A stretch of 11,738 nucleotides of DNA. Source: Xanthoparmelia taractica (lineage: Eukaryota; Ascomycota; Lecanoromycetes; Lecanorales; Parmeliaceae). The stretch is from NCBI GenBank assembly GCA_033085395.1, contig JANQBS010000605.1, positions 1 through 11,738 of the forward strand, written 5' to 3'. Shown piece by piece: positions 1 through 8,749 of this stretch (position 1 is its first letter; each line of letters starts with the position of its first letter). Both the position numbers and the translations under genes were made by a program. The notes beneath the pieces are model-generated. The model did no database searches, was not told the origin of the DNA, and was given only the letters and a program-made list of their open reading frames with translations.

Positions 1-74
1 TAATTTTTTAAAAAAAGTTGAAAAAAAGTTGAAAACGACTATGTTCAACAGATACCACACCTTTCCGACCCGTA
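1..74 (+). repeat. Left terminal inverted repeat of the outer element
   Basis: It pairs with 11663-11736 in inverted orientation at 73 of 74 positions; the only mismatch is at 10 (opposite 11727), in the A/T run. It contains an 11-bp tandem repeat, AAAAAAAGTTG, at 10-20 and 21-31, and a short inverted pair GTTGAA (28-33) / TTCAAC (44-49). Homology stops sharply after CCCGTA. Unlike most of the window it keeps CpA and TpG dinucleotides (for example ATACCACACC), so it escaped RIP. Confidence 0.93.
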
Positions 75-385
75 GTTCTAATCCTATTCGTATTGGCCTA
101 ATACCATGATATTATGGTTGCTGACCTGATTCCCAACAGGCTTCCGAATATCAATTTTTTTTAATGATCCGGAACGCCATAGGGATCACTGCATCGTACG
201 TAGGGGCCATAACACGTGTATAACACGTATATGGCACGTGTATATAGTTATAGAATATGGCTTCTGATATGGGAGTGAGGCCGTACGATGTGGGCATCGA
301 CCGAGATAAGAATAGCCAGCGGGGAACAAAGTCTCGGCGCCGAGGTCTACAAGTAGTCACACGTCTTCAAACTCACTACAGCATA
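75..385. other. Left subterminal region, not RIP-mutated, no recognised gene
   Basis: Base composition is balanced. In 181-240 I count 6 CpA and 4 TpG against 7 TpA, very different from the transposase region. It holds a 33-bp tandem array of CACGTG-type units (212-244) and a perfect 12-bp palindrome CTCGGCGCCGAG (333-344). A minus-strand 69-codon open frame (151-360) exists but resembles nothing I know and has no supporting context. The region may hold transposase-binding or promoter sequences, but that is inference. Confidence 0.6.
212..244. repeat. Three 11-bp tandem units centred on CACGTG/CACGTA
   Basis: Units are acacgtgtata (212-222), acacgtatatg (223-233) and gcacgtgtata (234-244). 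The CACGT cores start at 213, 224 and 235, one helical turn apart. CACGTG is the E-box palindrome bound by bHLH proteins, and arrays of short repeats inside a TIR are also common transposase-binding sites. Neither role is shown here. No matching array is seen near the right TIR. Confidence 0.7.
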
Positions 386-969
386 CGCTTATCGCTAGCT
401 ATAATATATATCTCGCCTCGAGTAGGGTGATAAATAACTAAGTGAGATAATAAGAATATCTTAGTATCGACTTAAATAGTAAAAATCACGATCACGATAG
501 AGAGGTCTAACGGCGACGACGTCTATTAGATATTGCCGCTATATATTCTCGGCGACAGATAAGATATATATCTAGCGTCGACTATATTTATACGTAGCTA
601 TAATCGATGATAATAATGCTATATTCTCTATCGCGAAGTATAGAAAAGAATTTAAATAAAAAGATCGAATGAACGTCGAATAAGACTTTATATTAGTCTG
701 TTATAAAAGAGCGACTTTAGGGCGTATTTTAAAGGTAGCTAGCTTAAAATCCGCACTTATTTTAAGCCCTTCTTTATTTTTTTATTAGAGATTTTATACG
801 TCTTCGTATATAGCTTAACTATATAATTCGATTATCTATTAGATTATCGAGGAGTTTAAAGAATAGACTTATTAATTAATAATCTCGTTCTAGCGAAGAA
901 TTTCTAATATTTCTTTCTCTATTAATAATTTTAAAGACTTTAAAGACTTCAAAGAAGCTATCTAGATAG
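386..969. other. RIP-mutated stretch upstream of the transposase, no recognised gene
   Basis: AT content rises abruptly near 385-400 and stays high. No family could be recognised. On the minus strand one frame (codons whose lowest coordinate leaves remainder 2 on division by 3) is fairly open between about 430 and 740, with a run of about 42 codons between stops. A plus-strand frame is moderately open from about 655 to 890. Both could be chance or the remains of a degraded gene. The part just before 970 would be expected to hold the transposase promoter. Confidence 0.5.
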
Positions 970-2891
970 ATACGCCTAGATCGTATAATTAACGAGTATT
1001 AATAAGCTCTTTTAGTTTATAAGAATAGCTTAAACTCTTAGAAAAAGAAGCTCGCTATTAAATTAATTGCAAGATATTATAATCTTATTTATACTATTCT
1101 TGATCGTCGTATCGATCGTAAGACTTAGTCTTATTAATAAGCACATGAAGATAAGTAGCGATTAAGTCCTATAAAGAAGCAAGCTCTAAAATCGTGAATC
1201 TTATAACTCTACGAATAAAATTAATCTTTAAGAGTTATTCTTATTTAATAAATAACTTATAAATTACTAGAAGATAAGAAAGATTATCGAATATTAAGTA
1301 AAAACTAGATATCTCTCTTTCTAAAACGTTATGAAGAGTTATAAAGTCGATTTAGTTAGTTATTAAATAAAGATCGTGCTATAACTTATAATACAACAAA
1401 GCTACTACGATGATTTTAGCTTATTGAGTTCGTGATTTAAAAGTACGATATTTAAATAAAAGATACGTATAATATAAATAAGAAAGGGATTGCTCTTAAT
1501 GCTATTAGTAAAGCGAGAGTAATATACTTCAAATATAACTTAAAGACGTATAAAGCCCAGAATAAAAGTAGAGAATAGATCTCTCTTATCGAATATATAT
1601 TCGCGAACGGAAGACTTCTTTCAATGTTTATTATCTTTAAAGAAAAGCGTTAAATAAAGACTTAATTCGAGATCTTAGAGGATAAAAATATATATATTGC
1701 AATAAGTAAAAATAATTGAATTAATAACGTCTTAGGCCTGAAGTAATTTATTAGATATGTATTAATTATTTCTTTATATATAGTCTTTAACTAATCTTCT
1801 ATAGATGCTTTAAATCGTAGACTCGAAAGACGCTTAAAGAACGATATCGTCTTCTTATTTTTGACGATTATTTATCACATATTAATACGAAGATTATATA
1901 ATTCTATACCAGCAACGATATTATTCTTTTATATCTCTCTGCTCATATTACATATATTCTTTAATTACTAAATATTAAATTCTTTTAATCTTTAGCGAGT
2001 GCATATCGTAAATATCTTAAAGAAAATACACGATATAGAGGGAATTATATAATAAACAAAACGAATTTCCTTCTATTAATTTAAATGGCTAGAAAGAATA
2101 CTACAACGAAATAAAATATCGAATATACGTGATAGAAAAGCGAGCTATTCTTAATATAGCCATAGATTATTCTAAATAAATTGAGACTTAAAGCATTAAA
2201 ATCAGAGAAATTAAACTTAACTAAGTTCTCTAAATTCACGATCACAGCGTCTAATAATAACTTAATCTCGATATCTTTTACTTTAGTAAACGTAAAGCAA
2301 GTTAATTAACTAATTCAAGAAATTAAGATTAAAAATCATGATTTAGTATTGTCAGAAAAACTTAATAAAGTATATAACTTCGTTTTAATAATTAATATCT
2401 TACTAAAGAGTATTAATAACGATCTAATATAGACGAATTAACGGAAAAAAAATAAGGCTAAGCGTGAATAAGAATATTAGGGCGAAGAATAGATTCTAAA
2501 TCTTAAGATTATTCAATAGCGATTAAACGATCTTACTGCTAAGTAATTTGAAAAGAAATTTAAGAGACTATTATATCTCGAATTATATCTATTTAAAGAT
2601 ATGAAGAGAGATAGAAATCCAATTAAAAAAATAATAAACGTATCTATTATATTAGGCCCACTAATATCAATAACACTCCCTTCACCTTAGGCTTTATAAA
2701 CCTCATCTCAGATCTTATCGCAGACCTTATTATAGCGAAGATAACGCGATGAAAGAGACGAAAGAGGTAAAAGAGACGAAAATAATAGAAGAAGAATAAT
2801 AAAAGAAAAGAAAGAAGAAGATAAAGAAGAAGAAGACGTATTAATAGTATTTTCACGAATTAAAAGACTAATAAGACCTAAAAGACGATAA
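970..2891 (+). pseudogene. Pogo/Fot1-type (Tc1-mariner) DDE transposase, RIP-inactivated
   Basis: Such transposases cut and paste their element between TA sites in the nucleus. Exon 1 (970-1754) reads through a helix-turn-helix-like start (KKKLAIKLIARYYN, from about 1048), then a CENP-B/Tc5-type DNA-binding domain (AHEDK at 1141 through FLKRYEEL ending near 1347), then the start of the DDE_1 catalytic core (TYNINKKGIALN, 1465-1500). Exon 2 begins at 1805 and includes YRLLIFDDYLSH, matching the family's YRLLIxDGHxSH. The catalytic triad is D1 to Asn (1477-1479), D2 Asp kept (1863-1865), D3 to Asn (1971-1973), with 35 residues between D2 and D3 as in Fot-like enzymes. The tail (about 2745-2845) is rich in Lys, Arg and Glu. 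Many TAA/TAG codons interrupt it. No in-frame ATG survives at the start; ATA at 970 probably was ATG. The true stop is uncertain (2889-2891 or about 90 bases later). Confidence 0.88.
1755..1804 (+). other. Probable 50-nt spliceosomal intron in the pogo-type transposase
   Basis: The transposase frame changes phase between the GLK segment (near 1735-1745) and YRLLIF (from about 1842). Taking out 1755-1804 restores phase and joins GLK*FI-R to CFKS*TRKTLKERYRLL, as the family requires. The segment ends in a fungal-type branch site and acceptor (TAACTAATC, then TATAG at 1800-1804). It starts with ATATGT, explained by a G-to-A change in GTATGT. The visible GT at 1759 would give 46 nt, which does not restore the frame. 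A plain indel is the alternative. Confidence 0.66.
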
Positions 2892-2995
2892 TTTAGATTC
2901 CCACTTGCTAGCAATAAAGAAGAAATATTATATATTATAATAATGCTAAGTTGTTATAGAGTTTTGGTAATATGTTAACATTTTAATAATATTAG

Positions 2996-3007
2996 CCCTA
3001 ACCCTAA
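2996..3007. repeat. Two telomere-type units (CCCTAA)2
   Basis: CCCTAACCCTAA is two exact copies of the complement of TTAGGG, the telomere repeat of most filamentous fungi, preceded by TTAG. Two units can arise by chance, so an interstitial telomere origin is only a possibility. Confidence 0.55.
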
Positions 3008-3008
3008 A

Positions 3009-3042
3009 GTTGCATATCCCAGGGAGTTGCATATCCCAGGGA
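3009..3042. repeat. Perfect 17-bp tandem duplication
   Basis: GTTGCATATCCCAGGGA occurs at 3009-3025 and again immediately at 3026-3042 with no mismatch. Each unit contains TCCCAGGGA, an inverted pair TCCC/GGGA around one base. It lies right after the telomere-type units in the non-RIP island. Function unknown. Confidence 0.9.
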
Positions 3043-3268
3043 ACACGTATATTAGTTTCTTAGCATGATCTCCGTCACTGCGGCCCTTAGAATTCGACAG
3101 ACTTTTCAACCATTCAATCCCAGACCTTTTCATAATAAATATACTACTTTATCGAGACGATAACTTTATTCGTTTCTGGCATCTATTATAAGTATAATTT
3201 ATCGAATCTTCGGATTCGATCTTTTCTAGTTCCTGCTTGACTAGATCCTAAAAGAAGCTGCTAGACTA

Positions 3269-3548
3269 CTAGTACTTAGCTAGATCTCGCTGAGAAGAAA
3301 TTATCATTATCCTTCCAACTCATGACCTGACCATAATAGGACTCGGCGAAATTCGTGCGGAAATAAACTTTTTTAATTTATAGATAAGATTACGAATTAG
3401 TATTAAGATTACTTATCGTTGAAATTCTAAGTAGAATATCTTAGAATTAGAATAATCTAGTGTAAAGAGAATATATACGTTAAGTATAACTATATTTAGT
3501 AAGAAGAGAAAGAGACATTATTAATAACGTCTATCTCGTCTTATTTCT
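3269..3548 (-). pseudogene. piggyBac-like transposase, C-terminal segment (left of the nested retroelement)
   Basis: This continues the frame that ends at the right edge of the gypsy element (11256-11661). Read on the minus strand from 3547 downwards it gives EIRRDRRY, two stops at likely Trp codons, then CLFLFLLNIVILNVYILF and later YLEFQR. This is the pattern of the helical end of the DDE_Tnp_1_7 (piggyBac) domain: a basic R..R.RW segment, hydrophobic helix, N.YILF, and EFR. Codon phase matches the right-hand piece exactly if the retroelement and one TTTCT copy are removed. The last clear family resemblance is near 3370; the frame stays open with one TGA to a TAG at 3269-3271, so the true C-terminus is uncertain. 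RIP damage fades out within this segment. Confidence 0.75.
3544..3548. repeat. Target-site duplication TTTCT, left copy
   Basis: TTTCT directly precedes the TG of the left LTR and is identical to 11256-11260, which directly follows the CA of the right LTR. Five bases is the usual duplication made by Ty3/gypsy integrases. It proves insertion as a unit and fixes the element borders. Confidence 0.95.
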
Positions 3549-3691
3549 TGTAATAGCAAAGAGTGTATTTAGTTAGTAGTGTGTGTAAGTCTTGATTATT
3601 CTAAGTTGAAAAAATCTATCTAAGTTAGTTAGTCTGTCAAGCACTTGCCTTAGCTAATTTCTTGATTGCTTGGCAAGTGCGTTTCGTGATA
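3549..3691 (-). repeat. Left LTR (3' LTR of the minus-strand gypsy element)
   Basis: 143 bp, matching 11113-11255 at 132 positions. It starts with TG and ends ATA, where the other copy has ACA, so the expected CA end has mutated to TA. It contains a bipartite palindrome: GCACTTGCC (3640-3648) pairs with GGCAAGTGC (3672-3680), and in the right copy CCAAGCA also pairs with TGCTTGG. All 11 differences from the right LTR are transitions. Confidence 0.96.
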
Positions 3692-3739
3692 GTATTCGCC
3701 GAAATAGAAGAAAAAGCGAGCGACCTCGCTTGCTATTAC

Positions 3740-3782
3740 ATATATATTGAAGTTATATATATTAAAGTATATATATTAAAGC
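3740..3782. repeat. Three 14-bp AT-rich tandem units
   Basis: Units are atatatattgaagt (3740-3753), atatatattaaagt (3755-3768) and atatatattaaagc (3769-3782), with one extra base after the first. Differences are transitions, as expected after RIP. Confidence 0.75.
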
Positions 3783-3852
3783 ATATAGAAAAACCTTATT
3801 AATTAAGTAGATAAATTCTTAATGATAGTATATTAAAATTGGCGAATAATTA

Positions 3853-3897
3853 GTGATAGTGAGATCTCTCGACGGTGATAGTGAGGTTCTTTCGACG
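3853..3897. repeat. Diverged tandem pair of 22/23 bp
   Basis: GTGATAGTGAG followed by a short variable part and TCGACG occurs at 3853-3874 and 3875-3897. It sits in the 3' non-coding region of the gypsy element. Function unknown. Confidence 0.7.
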
Positions 3898-4229
3898 ACT
3901 AGATATATAGTTAGAATATTAATTAAAATGTTAGTTAGTAAACAACCTTCTTTATGCTATAATAATAATAATTATGCTTTTAATTATTACGTAAGCGTTA
4001 TCGAGTAAAGGGGAATATATCTTAATCGATAATACTTATTAAACGCTTTAATGTAGCGATAAGGTGAGTAAGCGTAATATAGTATTATTTAATTCACAAA
4101 GGCATTAATAAAGTAGCGATATTATACTTTAAGACGATCTCTTTTCTTTACGAGTAAGCTTAGCTAAGAAGACGAAGATGAGATTAATAAAGTGAGTATA
4201 ATCGCTCGAATTCTGACTACTTTCTCCTT

Positions 4230-4385
4230 ATATTCCTTTATCAACTTAAGAGCATTATTAAGATCTTTAATATTATATTACTAATCATATTTAGGACCAT
4301 ATTTCTTTCATCTCACTAGGTATTTTATAGCTAATTTATATTCTTTCTTAATAATTCGTTTATTAAGAAGTCGTTCGATTTCCGA
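4230..4385 (-). pseudogene. Chromodomain at the integrase C-terminus
   Basis: The end of the polyprotein reads EIERLLNKRIIKKEYKLAI, then KYLVR-stop-KKYGPKYD, then YNIKDLNNALKLIKEY. This is the chromodomain pattern (E-x-I-L, YLVKWKGY, W.....L, A...I..Y) found in chromoviruses, where it directs integration to heterochromatin marked by histone methylation. The Trp of the VRWK motif is now TGA (4308-4310). This places the element in the chromovirus branch of Ty3/gypsy. Confidence 0.88.
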
Positions 4386-4499
4386 GTTAATAGTGTTATT
4401 ATTATTAATAGAGACAGGCGAGATGTGTTGAGGCCGAGGGCGCTAAAAAGGATTATTCTATAACGTAGGATAAGGCTTCAATTATGCTATAATAAAGAT

Positions 4500-5540
4500 A
4501 GGATATACTCTTCATTCTATAGAAATAGTAAGTCTATAGGCAAGCCTATCTACTCTATCTATAATCTAAAAAGGATCGATATATTATTATAATAGCTTAT
4601 TGGTGATATCAAGGATAGAGGAGATCTTATAGTCTTTATGCAGTCGGAGAAGTGCTTATTCTCTCACCCTAAGAAACATTAATTAATACTTTCTATCGTA
4701 GTGGAATTTATTAAATATTTAGATAAAATCGATAATATCTTTAGCTATAATTTATGTAAAGATATAATCGATTTTAACTAATAAACGAAGCAAATTTAAA
4801 GGCTTATTTAAAGTAAAATCATAGATCACTTCGCTCGATATAATTTTACTTCTAGAAGAGACAGAGTTATTTAAGAAGATCTATATTCGTAATAGGACTT
4901 TCGACTATAAAGAAGATCTATTAAGAATATACACGAAGTATCTTAAAGCTATCTTAGTAGTCTAATTAGTGCGTTCGCTCGTATTATTAATCTACGAGTA
5001 ATAAGCTATTAAATAAAGTAGAGAAATCTTTAATAGTTTAAAAAGCGATTCTCAGAGCTCCGAAAGAAATTTCCTATCTCGATCGCTAATAATAACTTTT
5101 AAGATTTCCTAATTAATAATATCAAGTCGATTTAAAAGTGCTTTTACCCAGTTAGATACTTTTCAAGTTAATTTACCAGAAATTAGTTAAATAGCTTTTA
5201 TGAATTTATAGATAATAGATATAATATAATTTAATTTATTTAATAAAGATAATATTAGAATAAAATTAATTATTAAAGTATAAAAAGGCACGGGCGGAGA
5301 TAAGATTAGCTATAGACTACCGTAAGGTGCGTGCCTTCTTATCTACAATATTAAACACTCGGGACAATATCGAATAAAGTCTCGTAAGTGCTTTATAATT
5401 TCATGAATATATTAGAATAATATAACGATTTCGTAGCATCTCTAAAAGTTAGAATATTCTTTCTTATATGCTAAAGTGAGAATATCTTTCATCAATAAAG
5501 AAGGAATACAAAGTTATTATTAATTAGTAATTCTATTAAT
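4500..5540 (-). pseudogene. Integrase (HHCC finger, DDE core, GPY/F module)
   Basis: The zinc-binding start is damaged: expected His residues read Tyr (LTLAYKKEY near 5500), but CPEC is intact (5355-5366). In the core the first Asp is Asn (5265-5267, in INFI), the second Asp is kept in SDRDRKF (5082-5084), and Glu is kept in NNTSERTN (4974-4976). Between the second Asp and Glu there are exactly 35 residues, the classic D-35-E spacing of retroviral-type integrases. The GPY/F-like module reads DPF at 4569-4577, followed by VDRLAYRLTI. A chromodomain follows. Confidence 0.93.
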
Positions 5541-5939
5541 ATAAAAGATAAGATCTTCGTAGATAAGACTTTGCTATTTTTGCTATTAATTCTCTTTCGA
5601 ATCTCGTTGAAGACTTTATTACTCTTACTATTAATTCTCTTTCACTTTCGATCGAGGCGAAAAATAAAGATTAATATTAGTAGCAAAAAGATGCTTTTCT
5701 CGCATAAAAGGTAAAGATACTACGTTCTCGCTAAGACTATTATTAACATCGAGCTATAAAGAAATTCTCTGTTAATAATCATCTTATTAATATTCTTAAA
5801 TATACTTCTTATGAAATAAAGCACTTATTTCTATTAGACTTATAGTCAAAACACAGAGAGTATCTAACTTCGAATGATGATAAGATAACGAATTATCTCT
5901 ATTTAGGCTTATAAGCCTTGAAAGAGCATTAGATATAAT

Positions 5940-7420
5940 GTACTCTTTGCTAGGTTTATAAGAGATGGCTAGATTGAACTATCTTAAGAATTGAGCAGCC
6001 CGAATCGAATAAACATTTATCCTCATTATTAATGTGATTGAAATAATCGAATTTTGCTTTATAATATTAATAATAATAGAATAATCGATCTATATTCTTA
6101 TAGAATGCTTTGAAGACTCGATTATATATCTTATTTTCTTTAGATATTAAACAAGGTTAGTAATCTCCAACTCCGTAGATTAATAATTTCTTTCTATCGT
6201 AGTTAGAAGTCTTAATAGAAATAGAATAGACTTCGTTTATATACGAGAAGGTTATTTGTTATTCTTATATGCACTTAATTTAATATAAAAGACTATTATC
6301 TTAAAATCAAATTCCTTTAAGATATCTAGATTAATTTATAAGGTTCGAGTATTATTAAAATATATCAAAATCGTTAACTAAGATAATGCTTCTTAAAGAA
6401 GCTGAAAAGAAGTTAATTGCTTCTCTAAAGCTATAGATAGTTTCGTTCGAGAAGAGTATTGTTTTCGCTAACGTCTAGAGTTCGATGCTTTCTTTAGAAG
6501 TAATATTTTTAAATTTTATAGGAGCTATGTCAATTATATATAGAAGTGAATATACTAACGCAGATAGTTAATCAATCCTAAGTAGTGTTCGAGTTCTCTC
6601 AAAGTGCTAGAATACTGTAAGTTCGAGATTATTCTAAGCTTATCTTCTAATGAAATTAATTCGAAAGAATTAACTTTTCTATCTAGCAAATTAACGTTCG
6701 AATATTCTAAAAAGACTTTTGTTGAAGAAATAATAATATTAAATTTCACGAAAAGCTCAAATAGCTAACGGAGATCTTGCAAGTGCTATTAGAATATCCT
6801 AGTACTCGTAATCATATTATTAACGTAGGCTTTTGCGTTGAGAATACATCGTAAGATCTTATCGATTTGACGTTAGATATAAATAATCGAATTTATGTAA
6901 TTTATGATTGAAATATTAAAAGTTTCTTGATTCTTGTAACTTATAATAGTCTATATATAGCGATAGTTTAAATGTATTCGTTATTAATAGAAAAACGAGG
7001 TAATATCGATCACTAAGATAAATTTATAATTAGTTAATATCTCAATTATATTCTATTGGAGAGATATCGAATATATATCTCGAAGTAGTAAGTTATTCAA
7101 GCTTCGAATATTAATTACTGGTCTTTTCTTAATAATGCTATTAAATAGCGTTTTTCATATAACGAATATCGAATAGAAGAAAGGTGTAGAATCTTTAATT
7201 TATTCAAGTCTTCCCTATTCGTGTAACTCATTAAAGACTTTGTTAACTACTTCTCGATCTCATATGCCCAAGAAATAGATCTTAACTTTTTCGCTAACCT
7301 TGGTTTATTAGTTATCTCTTAGCGGAAGCTTTATTTATTCCTCTTCTAACACTTTAATAAAGTCTATATTTTATTAAATCTGTGAAAATTCGTTGACTAG
7401 ATCGATTAGTGTAGCTCTAA
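5940..7420 (-). pseudogene. Reverse transcriptase and RNase H
   Basis: In transcription order: an RT start with KKRPVINIRSLNNL (near 7110) and FILVIDITSFFY; then the catalytic box AYVNN, YVDD in active enzymes (6816-6827), with both Asp now Asn; then the RT-RNase H connection, a 64-codon open stretch (6555-6749) ending in LEHYLGLINYLR, typical of fungal Ty3/gypsy. The RNase H part keeps its first Asp in NLDILKEFDF (6324-6326) and the conserved LTTIERNY and EL segment near 6190. These enzymes copy the element RNA into DNA in cytoplasmic particles. Confidence 0.95.
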
Positions 7421-7703
7421 TTTATATATTCTCGAAAACCATAACTTTATTTAATAGCTTAATTTCTTTAGCTAGCAAGGGAGTTAATTAATTTAAGCTT
7501 AAGTTTATGCTTGAATTTATAACTATTTTTATTAAGGCGAATTTAGGTTCGATATTAATTTAAAAGTAGTTTTCGTAATTCATTTCGAGAATATTTTTAA
7601 GTCTTAATTTCTTTGAGATTTAAATAAATATATTAGACTTATTTCTAATTAGAATTCCAGTTATTGTATAATTAATTAAATAAGCGAATATTATTAAATT
7701 CGT

Positions 7704-8480
7704 CTACACTACTAACTCGAATAAGAAATCACAATCGTTAGATAGATTAATTTTCTTGATTAATAGAATTATCTCGCTATGCGAAGGCATAAAAATAGAT
7801 AATTTAACATAGATCTTTCTTCGAATAAACTCGCCTCGGGGCCGAGTAGTGATATTAACTATGATGCTGTAACTATTAATCCTTGCTTTCTTATTAACTA
7901 CATTAATAATAATCCCTTCGGGCCCAATAATATTATTCTTAATAAGCATTTTGACACGTAAGTTATTAATAATATATAGCTCCCTGCGTAGATATGTAAG
8001 CACTCTTCAACCTTGATCATTAATTTCAAGGAGATAGATATCTTACGTAATATACTTCGAAGTCTTATGCTTAGAAGCATTAATTCTACGTACTCGTAAA
8101 GATGTTATTATCTTAGAGATAGCTATATTCGAACACTACTAAGATTATTATATTCTATCTATTAAACTTATATTATATTCGATATTAGTATAAATCTTAT
8201 CTTCTTAATTAATAGGATCGAGCTTAACTTTAATTATAATATAAGTTTAATTTTAAAAAGTAAAATTATTTCCTAAATTCTAATTAGAAGTAATAAATTT
8301 AATAATTTTTAATTACTTATTAGCGAAAGGCTTTGCAAATTACTTAATAGCGAAATTAGAAGAGTTAGAAGACTTTATTAGCACTGCTTCGTTGACATAG
8401 ACGTGCTTTCTAAAGTAGTTAACACGCAAATGCTTATACAATTTAATCTTAGATAAGAAGAATTTCTAATAATTTCGATA
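7704..8480 (-). pseudogene. Finger-like segment and retropepsin protease
   Basis: Upstream of the protease is a finger-like block, YYRNY then LYKHLRVNYFRKH (about 8395-8480), resembling C-x2-C...H-x7-H with the Cys changed to Tyr and both His kept. The protease active site, normally DTG followed by hydrophobic residues, reads NIE (8178-8186) followed by YNISLID. Downstream an open stretch (7704-8003) has the block TTRPRGEFIRRKIYVKLS common in fungal gypsy proteases. Retropepsin cuts the polyprotein during particle maturation. The Asp-to-Asn change alone would abolish activity. Confidence 0.87.
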
Positions 8481-8749
8481 GTAGATTTCGATTCTCACAA
8501 AGTTAGCAAACTAATTATTATTTGACTATATAGAAAGCTTAGAATTATGCTCGAAATTAGCGTAATATATCTTATTTCTATATTAATCTTCGCCTATAAA
8601 GTAAGAGTATTCGATATTAATATTTTCTTTCTAATAATTCGAAATTTGAGCTTCGTTATGCTTAATATTTTTATTAGTAATAGATATCTAATAGATAGCT
8701 ACCTTTAAACGATTTATAGTATTAAATTAAGATCTTTAATTGCTTTAAT

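Larger units (their letters stand above)
2892..3268. other. Mostly non-RIP-mutated island between the two transposase relics
   Basis: From about 2940 the sequence regains CpA, TpG, CC and GG and stays balanced to about 3360, overlapping the end of the piggyBac-like frame. It holds two telomere-type units (2996-3007), a 17-bp tandem duplication (3009-3042) and a perfect hairpin ATCGAATC-TTCG-GATTCGAT (3201-3220). The minus strand has fairly open frames here which could be a divergent C-terminus of the piggyBac-like protein, but I could not identify Cys-rich motifs with confidence. No independent gene is supported. Confidence 0.55.
3692..4121. other. 3' non-coding region of the gypsy element
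   Basis: It lies between the last gag-pol codon and the 3' LTR. It carries AT-rich 14-bp tandem units (3740-3782), a diverged 22/23-bp tandem pair (3853-3897) and a hairpin AAGCGAG-CGAC-CTCGCTT (3714-3731). No polypurine tract is visible on the coding (minus) strand next to the LTR; the purine-rich run at 3700-3720 is on the opposite strand. No gene seen. Confidence 0.7.

Noticed and set aside
1..4. TTAA (piggyBac) target duplication at the ends
   Set aside because: The window starts TAAT and ends TTATA; TTAA is not present at both ends, whereas TA is.
151..360. Minus-strand 69-codon open frame in the unmutated left region
   Set aside because: It resembles no known family, has no context support, and this length is expected by chance in balanced sequence.
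2647..2914. Two minus-strand open frames rich in Leu, Phe and Ser
   Set aside because: They are complements of the Lys/Glu/Arg-rich tail of the pogo-type transposase, not membrane proteins.
3201..3220. Perfect hairpin with TTCG loop, considered as a tRNA T-arm or bacterial terminator
   Set aside because: No acceptor, D or anticodon arms can be drawn around it and no T run follows. The context is a fungal transposon.
7898..8080. Minus-strand 60-codon open frame overlapping the protease
   Set aside because: It is in a different phase from gag-pol, and the gag-pol phase shows the protease landmarks over the same bases.
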